Shown here: positions 55,690 to 64,000 of the stretch, in pieces | How the letters are laid out: each line of letters opens with the position of its first letter | How positions within the stretch are numbered: position 1 is the stretch's first letter | Assembly (NCBI RefSeq): GCF_010183535.1 | Contig: NC_071333.1 | Coordinates: 21,388,587-21,452,586, forward strand | From: Caenorhabditis remanei | Taxonomy: Eukaryota; Nematoda; Chromadorea; Rhabditida; Rhabditidae | DNA: 64,000 nt | Reading direction: 5' to 3' | The notes under the pieces: generated by a model | The model's input: the letters and a program-made list of their open reading frames with translations, nothing else | The model's database searches: none | Told to the model about the DNA's origin: nothing | Translations under genes and position numbers: made by a program

Positions 55690-56660
55690 CTTGTCTCCTT
55701 GCCGCTCGTTTATGCCTGGAAATCACAATCCAAAGTCCTTGATAGCCTCCACGTCCGGTACGTGGGTCGAGAATTCGCTCATTATTATCAGCATGAGTTT
55801 GGAGTTTGTTGAACAAGTTGAGTGCAAGTATTCAAAGACGAGTTGGTCCAATAGTTGGCTCGTCGGGTGTGGCTGTCAATTCATTTTGGAGGATCATCTT
55901 ACTGAAATTTTTTTATCAAAAATTAGCTGTGAAAACAGTTGTGTTACCTGATAATGCTGTGCAAATCTTTCTTCAAAAGCTCGAACAACGAAGGAAACTT
56001 CTTGAGTGAACCTGTAGCATAAACGGTCAAGTAGGTGAGAAGGTATGTGCTAAGGGAGTCCTTTTGAACACGTCTCACAATCATACTCTTGACTTGCTCG
56101 GAAGAGGTTTCACACCTTCTGGTTCATCTTGTCGTTGACAATGTATTCCTTACACTTCCTCCAGTCTCCTTGAGCATGGCTTTTAATGCAGCAACGACAT
56201 GTTCACAAGTGTTCTCTGGTGGTCCGGTCACTGATTTTGATAGTGGAAACTGCGGCTAAGCATACGACGACGCAACTCAAACTCACAGCTGGGAATCTCA
56301 AAAAGCATTGAACAAATCAAAAAGACACATTCCATAAGTTCGACATTGATGTGCATGTGATAAGGAACCACGCGGGAACAATCGATCTCCTCTTGTTCGG
56401 CTGTGTTTCATGTTGACGAGATCCAAAAGCTTGAGCGAACAATTCTTTGGCACTGTGAGTGTTTTGAATCCTGGAAAGTCCTTGATGAGCTTCGCGTATG
56501 GATCCGTGACGGAAAGCACATAGTCCGAGTTGGCAAATGGTTAACTTGTAGAGAACTTGATTGTCAATATAGGAATGATCAACGAGCTCAGGACGAGCCA
56601 TGGAGTCGAGATTATCGCTGAAAAAAGATAATTTGCTAAACTTATCCATTCTAAGTAAAA
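55690..56660 (-). pseudogene. eIF3 subunit c (eIF3c) pseudogene, copy 1
   Basis: Several stretches match the cellular translation factor eIF3c in order, in changing frames: VLYKLTICQLGLCAFRHGSI with EAHQGLSRIQNT (56590-56480), a PCI-domain-like stretch VRRVQKDSLSTYLLTYLTVY (about 56090-56030), then SKMILQNELTATPDEPT (about 55920-55870) and NNERILDPRTGRGGYQG (about 55800-55740). Stops and frameshifts separate them (for example after AFRHG and before ALNLFNKLQT). eIF3c is the scaffold subunit of the 43S initiation complex; this copy lacks a workable frame. Introns are still recognisable, so it arose by DNA duplication, not retrotransposition. Confidence 0.82.
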
Positions 56661-56689
56661 ATATAAAACATACCGGGATTTAGTGTTTT

Positions 56690-57480
56690 TGTTCACTTTT
56701 CTAATCCTCGCTGGATTTGGAGTCGGAGCCGAAATCTCCTTTTTTGTAAATGAGGCAGTACATTTCTGAAAAGTAAAGAGATTTATGGTTTTTATAGGAT
56801 TCGTAGTGTAAAACACATTTCTAATGTTTATTTATGAATTGTGAAATTGCCAAACTATGATAGCATCGAAACTGGGCGTGGGATTGCAAAATTCTATTTG
56901 ATTTGATAATTCATTTTAGCGTCCCACGGGAAGTAAGCTGTACCGAGATTTACATCAATTTGGAATTTGGAACTCACCGGTTCGCGTTGTCCTCAATGTA
57001 TTGTTTCGTCATCTGTTGCTAAGTTTTCACTCTGGACGTTTCCGAGCTGTTGGGCCTGCACAAGTTTGCACACTGCAACGATTACGGGTTTGTAGCAGGT
57101 CCAATGATTTCTGAAAGATATCCATTGCCCACGGAAAGATTTTTCTAATTTTTTCTGAAGAATGATATTAAAAGAAAGCTCTATGAATCATATAATTCTT
57201 TGCGACGCTTTATGACGGTTTGGAACTTGAAACTCACCGTTGAGTGTGGTTCTTATTGCATTGTTTGGATAATTATTGCTGAATCTCCACTCTGCCCGTT
57301 TCCAAGCTGTTGTGTCCGTGGTTTCTGGAAAATATTCATTGTCCACGGGTGGTTTTCATGAATCGGAACAATATTTAAAGAACAACTGACCTGTATAGCA
57401 ATGCATTCGCCGGTTGTGCATTTTTCGACAATGGCCAGATTGTTCGGGACAGCATGGAGCCTGGAAAAAATGATTTCATG
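56690..57480. repeat. Upstream region of eIF3c copy 1, repeated at 63400-64000
   Basis: Two tandem, diverged units (56890-57130 and 57180-57400) share phrases such as TTTCCAAGCTGTTG / TTTCCGAGCTGTTG and CATTG(C/T)CCACGG; the same pair recurs upstream of copy 2 (63400-63640 and 63650-64000). Minus-strand reading gives no clear protein. This links both eIF3c copies as parts of one duplicated block. Confidence 0.6.
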
Positions 57481-58560
57481 AAAACAATATTTTTAAAATT
57501 GATTGTCAAAAATTTTTGAAACAGATTTTTCTTGGTAATCCTCCAATTTTTTCCAACTGAAAGTAGAAATTAACAAAAAAAAAAGCGAAAACAATAAATG
57601 CGCACAGCTATCGGCAGCGCTAATGTTGACGTATTTCCCGACTTTGGCGCATTTCCCGATTTCGTTTTTTTTAGTGAGACTACATTTCGCTGCAACCGAA
57701 ATGAAGAATTACAGATTTAAATTTCAAAATACAGCAGAATATGGATAGCTGGACACAACATGGAGTCACAACTGATAAGGTTTTTGCACTGATTCTAAAA
57801 AAGGTAGTCGTCTTGGAAAAGAGCGGTCAACAATGATAATTATTATGTTTGTATTGTCGAATGTGACCCGAATATGTTGTACCAACAGATGATAGCTCTA
57901 CGGTTGTTCTCCAAAAGATTTCTTTCTACTCTTTCAAATCATCGGCAATGACATATACTTCTCGAGTTGTATGGAAACTTATAGTGCAAATTGCACATTT
58001 AGCCCGCTTCTGTCCTATAATTTCGTGAAAATGCAAGCGATTTCAGAAGATTTGTCATGGTATGTGTTCTTATTTCCACCTCTGAGAAGTCGGCAAATGC
58101 ATTTGTCATCGAAACACTTGATGGCTGTTTCTGGAAGTTTGATTCTAGTGTTCATTAATTTTGAGAGAGAATTAAAAACTCACTTCATAAGCGGGGAAAA
58201 GGTGTACGTTGGCAGCGTCGTTGTGGTCAATCAAGTGGTGTTGGTCTTAATGCAGATTGTCTTCACGATAGTAGCCAAGATGTGTGTAGTCGAGAAATAT
58301 TCGGTCAGTTTTGGAGGAGGCAAACACGAGAAGAACCGTGTGTGTACGACTTTTTTGTGGCTGAGGGGCCAGCAGACCTGGCCCGGCCCGTCAAATGACA
58401 AGTATGAACATTATTTGTCATTAATGAGTTTGTCATCAATGAGTTGTTTGGTTCAAGAGCGTCTCCGATCCCGTAGTCGCATCATCGAGCTCTCCGATCT
58501 GGAGAAAAGATTTATTTTTATCAGAAAGTGGAAAGGTTTTCTACCTGATCAGTATTGTTT
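57481..58560. other. No gene recognised
   Basis: A 237-codon open frame runs on the plus strand (57971-58684), but its 3' part is antisense to the acidic frame copy 2 and its composition is irregular, so it is probably not a gene. Nothing else is recognisable. Confidence 0.4.
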
Positions 58561-58563
58561 TCT

Positions 58564-58860
58564 CTATTCACAAGCTCTTTGCAACATCATCCATAATTTC
58601 TGCCCTGTTCTCCCCAGTCTGATCTTCTTGGCAATCTCCTCTCCGAAAAGCTCCTCGTCGTCAAAATCATCGAAAATTCGATAATATTCATCGTCATCAT
58701 CCTCTTCATCAGAATCCCCACCTCTTCTCTCGTTTTTTAAGAAAACTGCCCTTAAGAACTCCACCCCATTTCGAGTTCTCCTCCGTTTTGTCACATCTTC
58801 CAACGCGTTGCAACGTATTTATCGAAGAATTTAAATTTTTCAAAACCTCCGACCAGAATT
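58564..58860 (-). pseudogene. Acidic reading frame, copy 2
   Basis: Homologous to 54980-55330: NERRGGDSDEED, IFDDFDDEELFGEEI and KLWMML occur in the same order. Upstream it is broken by the GC-rich element at 58866. Together with copy 1 it marks the left border of the duplicated block. Confidence 0.45.
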
Positions 58861-58865
58861 GCAAC

Positions 58866-59160
58866 GGGCCGGGCCGGCCGATTTGAGAATTTTCACCGGC
58901 CCGGCCCGGCCCGGTCGGCGGTGCAAAAATCACTGAGCAAAAATTTGAAAGTTTGAATTTTTTTGAAATTTTTTTTGATTTGTCTGCAAAAAGTCGATTT
59001 TTCGGCAATGTTTTTACACATCGATAAAACGCAAGCTTATATAGGATTTTTGAACATTTTTGATGAAAATTGAGAAAATTTTGTGAAAAAATAATGCACA
59101 TTTTTTGGCTCCGGGCCGACCGAGCCGACCGGCAAATTTCTCTACTGGTCCGTGCCGATA
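58866..59160. repeat. GC-rich fold-back-like repeat (GGGCCGGGCC units)
   Basis: Both ends carry CCGGCCCGGCCC-type arrays (58868-58920 and 59112-59155) around an A/T-rich core. Similar GGCCGG-rich stretches lie at 51605-51675 and 53955-54000. It splits acidic frame copy 2 from the sequence that adjoins copy 1. Family and target duplication not determined. Confidence 0.5.
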
Positions 59161-59743
59161 TTTTGCAAGTCTGTCTCCGATGGGATCGAAGAGAGGAGGA
59201 ACTGAAAAGAAAGCAGAAGGAGCAGCACGAATGGATGTTTTCTCCACTTCCTCATGTACACTTTCTAGTTTCATAGGCTAAAAATTACTAATTTGAGGTC
59301 AAATATTAATAAGAACTGTCGTTTACGTCATTGATATCTCGCTTATGCTGCAAATAATCATAGTCATCGTCGTAGTAGACTCCCTATTTCTGTTGTTCCT
59401 CCATATATGCTTGATCTGGCTTAAATCGTTCATTCTTCTCCCTATCATCCGGCAGTCATCCAAAGCTTTGATTGGATTTCTTATTGATGAATACCTTTTT
59501 TTTATATGTTGTCCGCTTGGCAAAACGAATTCCCCGCAAACTGACGATAGAAATCCCTTTGCAGTTAAATTTTCGGTGAAAGAATATTTCAAGTTGAACT
59601 GACACTAAAAAGAAATAGAGGAACAGTCATCTAAAAACGTTGGTTTAATTATTTTAAAAAAAGTACTAAAACACAACAAGAATAATTAAGATATTATAAA
59701 AGACAAACGAAGTTGTAGGGAACAGAAACAACTTAAACACTAC

Positions 59744-59890
59744 TGTTGCGTTTGTGCGATCGAGCCGTAAGCGAGTTATTTAGAACAGGTTTATTTACAA
59801 ACTGATTTCCATAGGAAATAACAAGTTCAATAAGTAGAGCACGTGAACTAGGGTGCTATGCCAGGTTTCTATATCTTCACGGATATAACA
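59744..59890 (-). repeat. 3' LTR of the gag-only element
   Basis: 147 bp, bounded by TG...CA on the coding strand and preceded on that strand by the purine tract. Matches the other LTR almost base for base. Confidence 0.9.
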
Positions 59891-59899
59891 TCTCTCCTT

Positions 59900-61507
59900 C
59901 TAACATCGAAAGTCCACGGGTGCCACGTCATTCTGATTGAATTCTCTCCAATTGGCATCTCGTCCACTCATCATTCTCAACTCGTAACAATTCGGAATCC
60001 ACACATAACGTCCGGTCATCTTCGAGCATCCAAAATTGTTTCTCCATGGGTACATTGCAAAGCTGGATTGTGGTGGGATTGGCAATGTTGGTGTGCTACT
60101 TCCTTGTTGCTTCCAGCCACGGTTCCACGCTGAATGTTGCCTCATCGTCTCTGGAAAACTAACTTTTAGTTCAGGTTGCAATCTCGAGTTCTCTTTAGGA
60201 TTCTTCTTTTCCCAATGATCGTGTCTCTCAAAGGCTCCAACTTTCTCCTTCCGACCAGGATTTGGACTTCTTGTCACGAAACTCTTGCATCTCTCCTTTC
60301 CAGTCTCTTCACGATTCTTCTGAATCTTCTCAAACTTCTCATCTGGCCAACGTCTCATGTGTCTCTTCATCGATCCGTTCTTCACGATCTCTGTCGATCC
60401 CTTTCTCGGCTTCGATTCCTTCACGTATATACCATTGACTTTGTAGATGTCTCTTCTTCTTCTCGGTGTCTTCGCAACTACATGATTAACTCTGTGACCC
60501 GAGCGGTCTGACTTCTCATCATCTTGTTGTTCTCGGCATTTCTTGGATATGTGTCCTCTGCGTCCGCAGTCAAAACATTCCTTATTCTTGGCCCAACAAT
60601 TCATTGCGTTATGCTCACCTCCACATCGATGGCATTTCTTCTTTCTCTGATTATGATTTATCGTCGGCTTCTCTTCGTCCGAATCATCTTTTTCATCTGT
60701 AGAACTTCCTTCGTTCTCACGTTGCTTCTCTTTTCTTAGCAAGTGTCTCTGGCTCGATCTTTTCTGTTCTTTCGCTTTCTCAGTTCTCATCTTTCTCACA
60801 GCAAATACCACTTCACTCGTTCTACATCCTCCAATGTTTTTGGCGTCTTCTCTGAACTCTAGCAACTTCATGATTTCATGCTCCAATTGAATAAGTGTCG
60901 TCGTCGGTCTTGTCTCCATAATCTGCATAGCCCGAGCTCTTATATCAACTGTTCCGTTAGTTCTTAGACCCTTTATCCACATCAAACACTGCACTTGCTC
61001 TGAACTCATCTCATTGAATTTGGCATCTGCATAGGCTTTTTTCACTCGACCGGTGTACTCTCCTAAATCGCCGCCTTCGTCTATGATTTTCAAAAATTCC
61101 ATTCTTCTTGCAAATGTTGATCTTGTCGATGGAAAACATTCTTTCAGTTTGTTCACAATTTCCTCAAATTTGAACTCACTCGTCTTATCTGGTAGGATTC
61201 TATTTGTAAAATAGTTGTAGTCTCTCTGGTTCAATTTGCTCATTATTAGTCTTCTCTTGGCTTCATCTGATAAATCAGTGCCTTCACCCGTAATGGTGTC
61301 TCCATATCTCAAGTACCAGTCTTCAAATGCCTGACCTTCTTCTGGTTCATACTCAAAATTAGCGATTCTTCTCGAAATCGAATCCACGAGTCCAGTTCCT
61401 GCTCCTTCGGTTGTTGTTGTCGCCAATTTCAAACGTCCGTCGGCCAACGCCTTCAGCACCTCATCCATCGAAATTTGAACGTTCATACCTTGAGCTTCTT
61501 CTACCAT
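59900..61507 (-). CDS. Retrotransposon Gag with two zinc knuckles (535 aa)
   Basis: Intact frame filling the element. Residues 40-230 have the helical capsid-like region typical of Ty3/Pao Gag (FEDWYLRYGDTI, LIMSKLNQRDY, FEEIVNKLKECFPS, ARRMEFLKII, VQCLMWIKGL). Residues 292-304 form a CX2CX3HX4C knuckle (CHRCGGEHNAMNC), followed by a standard CX2CX4HX4C knuckle (CFDCGRRGHISKKC). The C-terminal 200 residues are Lys/Arg-rich and end in VDFRC just before the 3' LTR. It would assemble particles and bind RNA. No protease or RT follows, so mobility would depend on enzymes from a related full element. Confidence 0.92.
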   Translation of the reverse strand: MVEEAQGMNVQISMDEVLKALADGRLKLATTTTEGAGTGLVDSISRRIANFEYEPEEGQAFEDWYLRYGDTITGEGTDLSDEAKRRLIMSKLNQRDYNYFTNRILPDKTSEFKFEEIVNKLKECFPSTRSTFARRMEFLKIIDEGGDLGEYTGRVKKAYADAKFNEMSSEQVQCLMWIKGLRTNGTVDIRARAMQIMETRPTTTLIQLEHEIMKLLEFREDAKNIGGCRTSEVVFAVRKMRTEKAKEQKRSSQRHLLRKEKQRENEGSSTDEKDDSDEEKPTINHNQRKKKCHRCGGEHNAMNCWAKNKECFDCGRRGHISKKCREQQDDEKSDRSGHRVNHVVAKTPRRRRDIYKVNGIYVKESKPRKGSTEIVKNGSMKRHMRRWPDEKFEKIQKNREETGKERCKSFVTRSPNPGRKEKVGAFERHDHWEKKNPKENSRLQPELKVSFPETMRQHSAWNRGWKQQGSSTPTLPIPPQSSFAMYPWRNNFGCSKMTGRYVWIPNCYELRMMSGRDANWREFNQNDVAPVDFRC

Positions 61508-61592
61508 TGTCTTATCCTTTGGTGTCTTTAGTGGTCGTTTGGTGGTTCTCTTCTTGAGTCTCTCGTCGTTCTTTAGTGATCCTGATCGCCAC

Positions 61593-61748
61593 TGTTGCGT
61601 TTGTGCGATCGAGCCGTAAGCGAGTTATTTAGAACAGGTTTATTTACAAACTGATTTCCATAGGAAATAACAAGTTCAATAAGTAGAGCACGTGAACTAG
61701 GGTGCTATGCCAGGTTTCTATATCTTCACGATCTTCACGGATATAACA
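61593..61748 (-). repeat. 5' LTR of the gag-only element
   Basis: 156 bp; contains one extra ATCTTCACG unit in tandem (61727-61738 region) compared with the 3' LTR. Expected to hold the promoter of the gag transcript. Confidence 0.9.
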
Positions 61749-61989
61749 ACTACCAACAGAAAACAAACTCATAAGGACTTTAAAGGTTAAATATGGAACA
61801 GAAAAGATAAACGGGGATTGCGAAGGAAGTAGTGAGAAGAATTCAAGAACTGATCAATTCAACAAAAACAGAAACGAGTATTGACGCCTGCGGATAACTG
61901 AAAGTTCTCATTTGACTGGCGACGGTGGTGACCACAATGTGAGCCCAAGTTTCCACTATTTCCGTCTTATATATGTCCTCCACGTCGTT

Positions 61990-63170
61990 ATTCTTGGAAT
62001 CCTCCTGTTCTCTTCTGCTTGTCTCCATGCCACTCGTTTATGCCTGGAAATCACAATCCGGTCCTTGATAGCTTCTAGGTCCGGTGCCTGGCTCGAGAAT
62101 TTGCTCATTATTCTCAGCATGAGTTTGGAGTTTGTCGGACAAGTTAAATGCAAGCATTCAAAGACGAGATGGTTCGATGATGAGACAATCTGTTGGCTCA
62201 TCGAGTGCAGCTGACAACTCCTCTTTGATTAGCATCTTACTGAAAATTATTATATTGAAAATATGCTGTGAAAACAGTTATTTTACCTAATAATTCCGTG
62301 CACATCTTTCTGCAAAAGGTCGAACAACGGAGCAAGCACCTTGAGTGAAACTGTATCATAAACGGTCGAGTAAGTGAGAAGGTATGCGCGAAGGGAGTCC
62401 TTTTGAATACGTCTTACATCCATTCCCTTGAACTCTTCGGAGTTGTGAAAGAGGTTTCATCATCCAATCTGTAGATCTTCTGCCACAAATAATCCTTTTC
62501 TTCTTGCGTGACGAAGACTTCGTGTTTGTCGAATATTTCGAAACACCCGCTAAATTTAACGTGGCTCTCTACTTTTCGTTAAGTTGGCACACGTCTTTTT
62601 CACCTTTCAGCTTTTTTATGCATTCATTTGAGTGACAATCCCCCTACTGAAGTAGCTTCTATCTTCGCTGATTCGCCATCCAATACTTTCACGATATTCC
62701 TCGTTCTCATCCTGTAAAAAAGCAATCTATTGAACCACTTGAACACGTTAGTAATATCTTACCTTTAGATTCTCATCTTCTTCGGAATAAGTGACAGATA
62801 ACTTGTCGCGGTCGGTCCTAATAAGGAGAACCAGCAGCTTTTTAGCAGTGGCCAACGTGTTCATGAACGTCTCGTACTCCATAAAATCACTGATGTTGGC
62901 GTTAAGAACGAAGAGATCCGAGATGATGCAGAAACTGATCTTGACATGAATTCCGAGACCAAGATTCTTCTCATCGGAAATGTCCAAAAGTTTCGAAAGA
63001 TACTTCTTGTCATTCTTCTCCTTGCAGAACTCATTTTTCAAGAAATAACGGCGAAGTTGTTCCATCTTTGTGGCACTCTCGTCGTCGTCAGATGAGTTGG
63101 TGTCTCTCTTTGTCGACCAGACGGACGAATCATCATCACTGTCAGAAGCCTGGTCGACTGGCTTTCTAGA
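61990..63170 (-). pseudogene. eIF3 subunit c (eIF3c) pseudogene, copy 2
   Basis: The start-side part (63170-62760) reads DDDESATKMEQLRRYFLKNE and ISDEKNLGLGIHVKISFCII, then FMEYETFMNTLATAKKLL and VTYSEEDENLK, as in nematode eIF3c N-terminal half. The 3' part reads VQKDSLRAYLLTYSTVY (about 62410-62350) and, near 62150-61990, phrases matching the RTGRGGYQG-type tail of copy 1. A large internal portion (including the QLGLCAFRHG region kept in copy 1) is missing and stops occur, so it is a pseudogene. Introns remain, so this is a DNA-level duplicate. Confidence 0.8.
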
Positions 63171-64000
63171 TTACTGCCCAATCATGGCATTCAACACTTT
63201 CACCGAGTCATCATCGTCCTCATTTTCTGGAGTTTTGTAGCCATCCTCATCTTGATTGGCACGTGATCAGCAAAAAATTTTTTAGGATATGGAGAAAATC
63301 GTGAGTTTCTCAGCTTTGTTTTCGAGAGAAAAGTTGTTCTCGATTTAAAGGAAAATCAGTATCTGAATGAAAATGTTTGCAATCCATTTTTCAAATACAT
63401 CGTAGTAAGCTGTACCGAGATCAACTTGGAACTTACCGTTGAAATTTGTTGTATTTTGTATTTCTCCGTCGTTTGTTGTTGAATCTTCACTCTGAGCAAC
63501 CGAGCTGTTAAGTCTGCACAAGTCTAGGCATTGCAGCGATTACGAATTTGCAGCAGATTCAACGGTTTCTGAAAGATTTCCATGGGCCACGGAAACTTTT
63601 TATAAATCGAAATAACGAAAGAACGCTCTTTGAATCATAGACTCTTTTACGTTGTTTTATGTCGGATTTGAAATTCAAAACTCACGGTTGAAATCTGCTT
63701 ATGTTGTATTTTTTGTCATCTGTTCCTGATTATCCACTCTGTATTTCGTGGCAAATGATTCGCAGTCCAACTTCACTTTCTTGTTGGTACCCTCGTCCAC
63801 TTCCACAATCCCGTACTCCTCTTCATTCTTGATGACTTCTTTCTCAGTAAATGTTCCCGTGCTGTTGCATCCGCAAAATTCAAGAGATCGATTATCGGTT
63901 TACGGCAGGTTCAATGGTTTCTGGAAAATATTCATTGCCCACGGGTGGTTTTTATGAAGCGGAACAATATTCAAAGAAAAGCTGACCTGTATAGCAACGG

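Larger units (their letters stand above)
59744..61748 (-). mobile_element. Complete gag-only LTR retrotransposon (2.0 kb)
   Basis: Direct LTRs at 59744-59890 (147 bp) and 61593-61748 (156 bp) read TGTTAT...CAACA on the coding strand and differ essentially only by a 9-bp ATCTTCACG duplication in the 5' copy. ACTAC flanks both ends (59739-59743 and 61749-61753) as a 5-bp target duplication. A purine tract (AGAAGGAGAGA) precedes the 3' LTR and a possible primer-binding site (TGGCGATCAGGATCAC) follows the 5' LTR after one base. Between the LTRs there is only a gag frame; protease, RT, RNase H and integrase are absent. Near-identical LTRs mean a young insertion. Confidence 0.92.

Noticed and set aside
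57971..58684. 237-codon plus-strand frame
   Set aside because: Its 3' part is antisense to the acidic frame at 58564-58860 and the rest has no recognisable feature, so chance openness is more likely.

Overview
The window looks like nuclear DNA of a Caenorhabditis-type nematode. Introns are short (about 44-55 bp) with GTAAGT-type donors and TTTTCAG acceptors. The host genes with the clearest homologues (a kynurenine-type aminotransferase, a supplementary nuclear hormone receptor, an NTF2-like secreted protein and eIF3 subunit c copies) are of nematode type. Everything here is read from sequence by eye; family assignments rest on remembered motifs, with no database search.

Layout. (1) About 1-9930 is most of a Maverick/Polinton virus-like transposon: chromo-integrase, packaging ATPase, a capsid-type protein, several small genes, a signal-peptide/one-TM glycoprotein and an innexin-like fragment at its right edge. 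It is decayed. The glycoprotein gene is split by a 3.2 kb DNA transposon (perfect 8-bp target duplication) that itself carries a LINE; the capsid gene has a 22-bp frameshifting tandem duplication; the innexin fragment has an in-frame stop. (2) About 9950-12440 is the 3' part of a Ty3/gypsy-type LTR element with an intact-looking integrase. (3) 13138-16116 is an intact seven-exon gene for an 893-aa low-complexity protein, followed by an NTF2-like gene and the first member of family C. (4) 19.2-41 kb is a duplication zone: a diverged copy (19250-20650), then a near-identical inverted repeat with 4,647-bp arms (22383-27029 and 36290-40936) around a 9.26 kb spacer. Each arm carries a gene of family B and all or part of a gene of family C. 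The spacer holds two short related genes (D, E) and a Tc3-like MITE. (5) 41-47 kb is gene-poor, with an intron-containing tRNA-Tyr, two degenerate tRNA-like sequences, a LINE fragment and a miRNA-like hairpin. (6) 47.7-51.8 kb holds the NHR-like gene and the aminotransferase. (7) 54.6-64 kb is a duplicated block of degenerate eIF3c copies plus a companion acidic reading frame, interrupted by a complete 2-kb gag-only LTR element with matching 5-bp target duplications.

How it fits together. The Maverick genes form a virion/integration module that no longer looks competent. The host part is dominated by local duplication and mobile DNA: families B and C occur three times each, the promoter/leader of the 13.1 kb gene is shared with family B, and the palindrome has kept two near-identical copies of gene B. 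The most novel points are the innexin-like and envelope-like genes in the Maverick and the palindromic family B/C locus.
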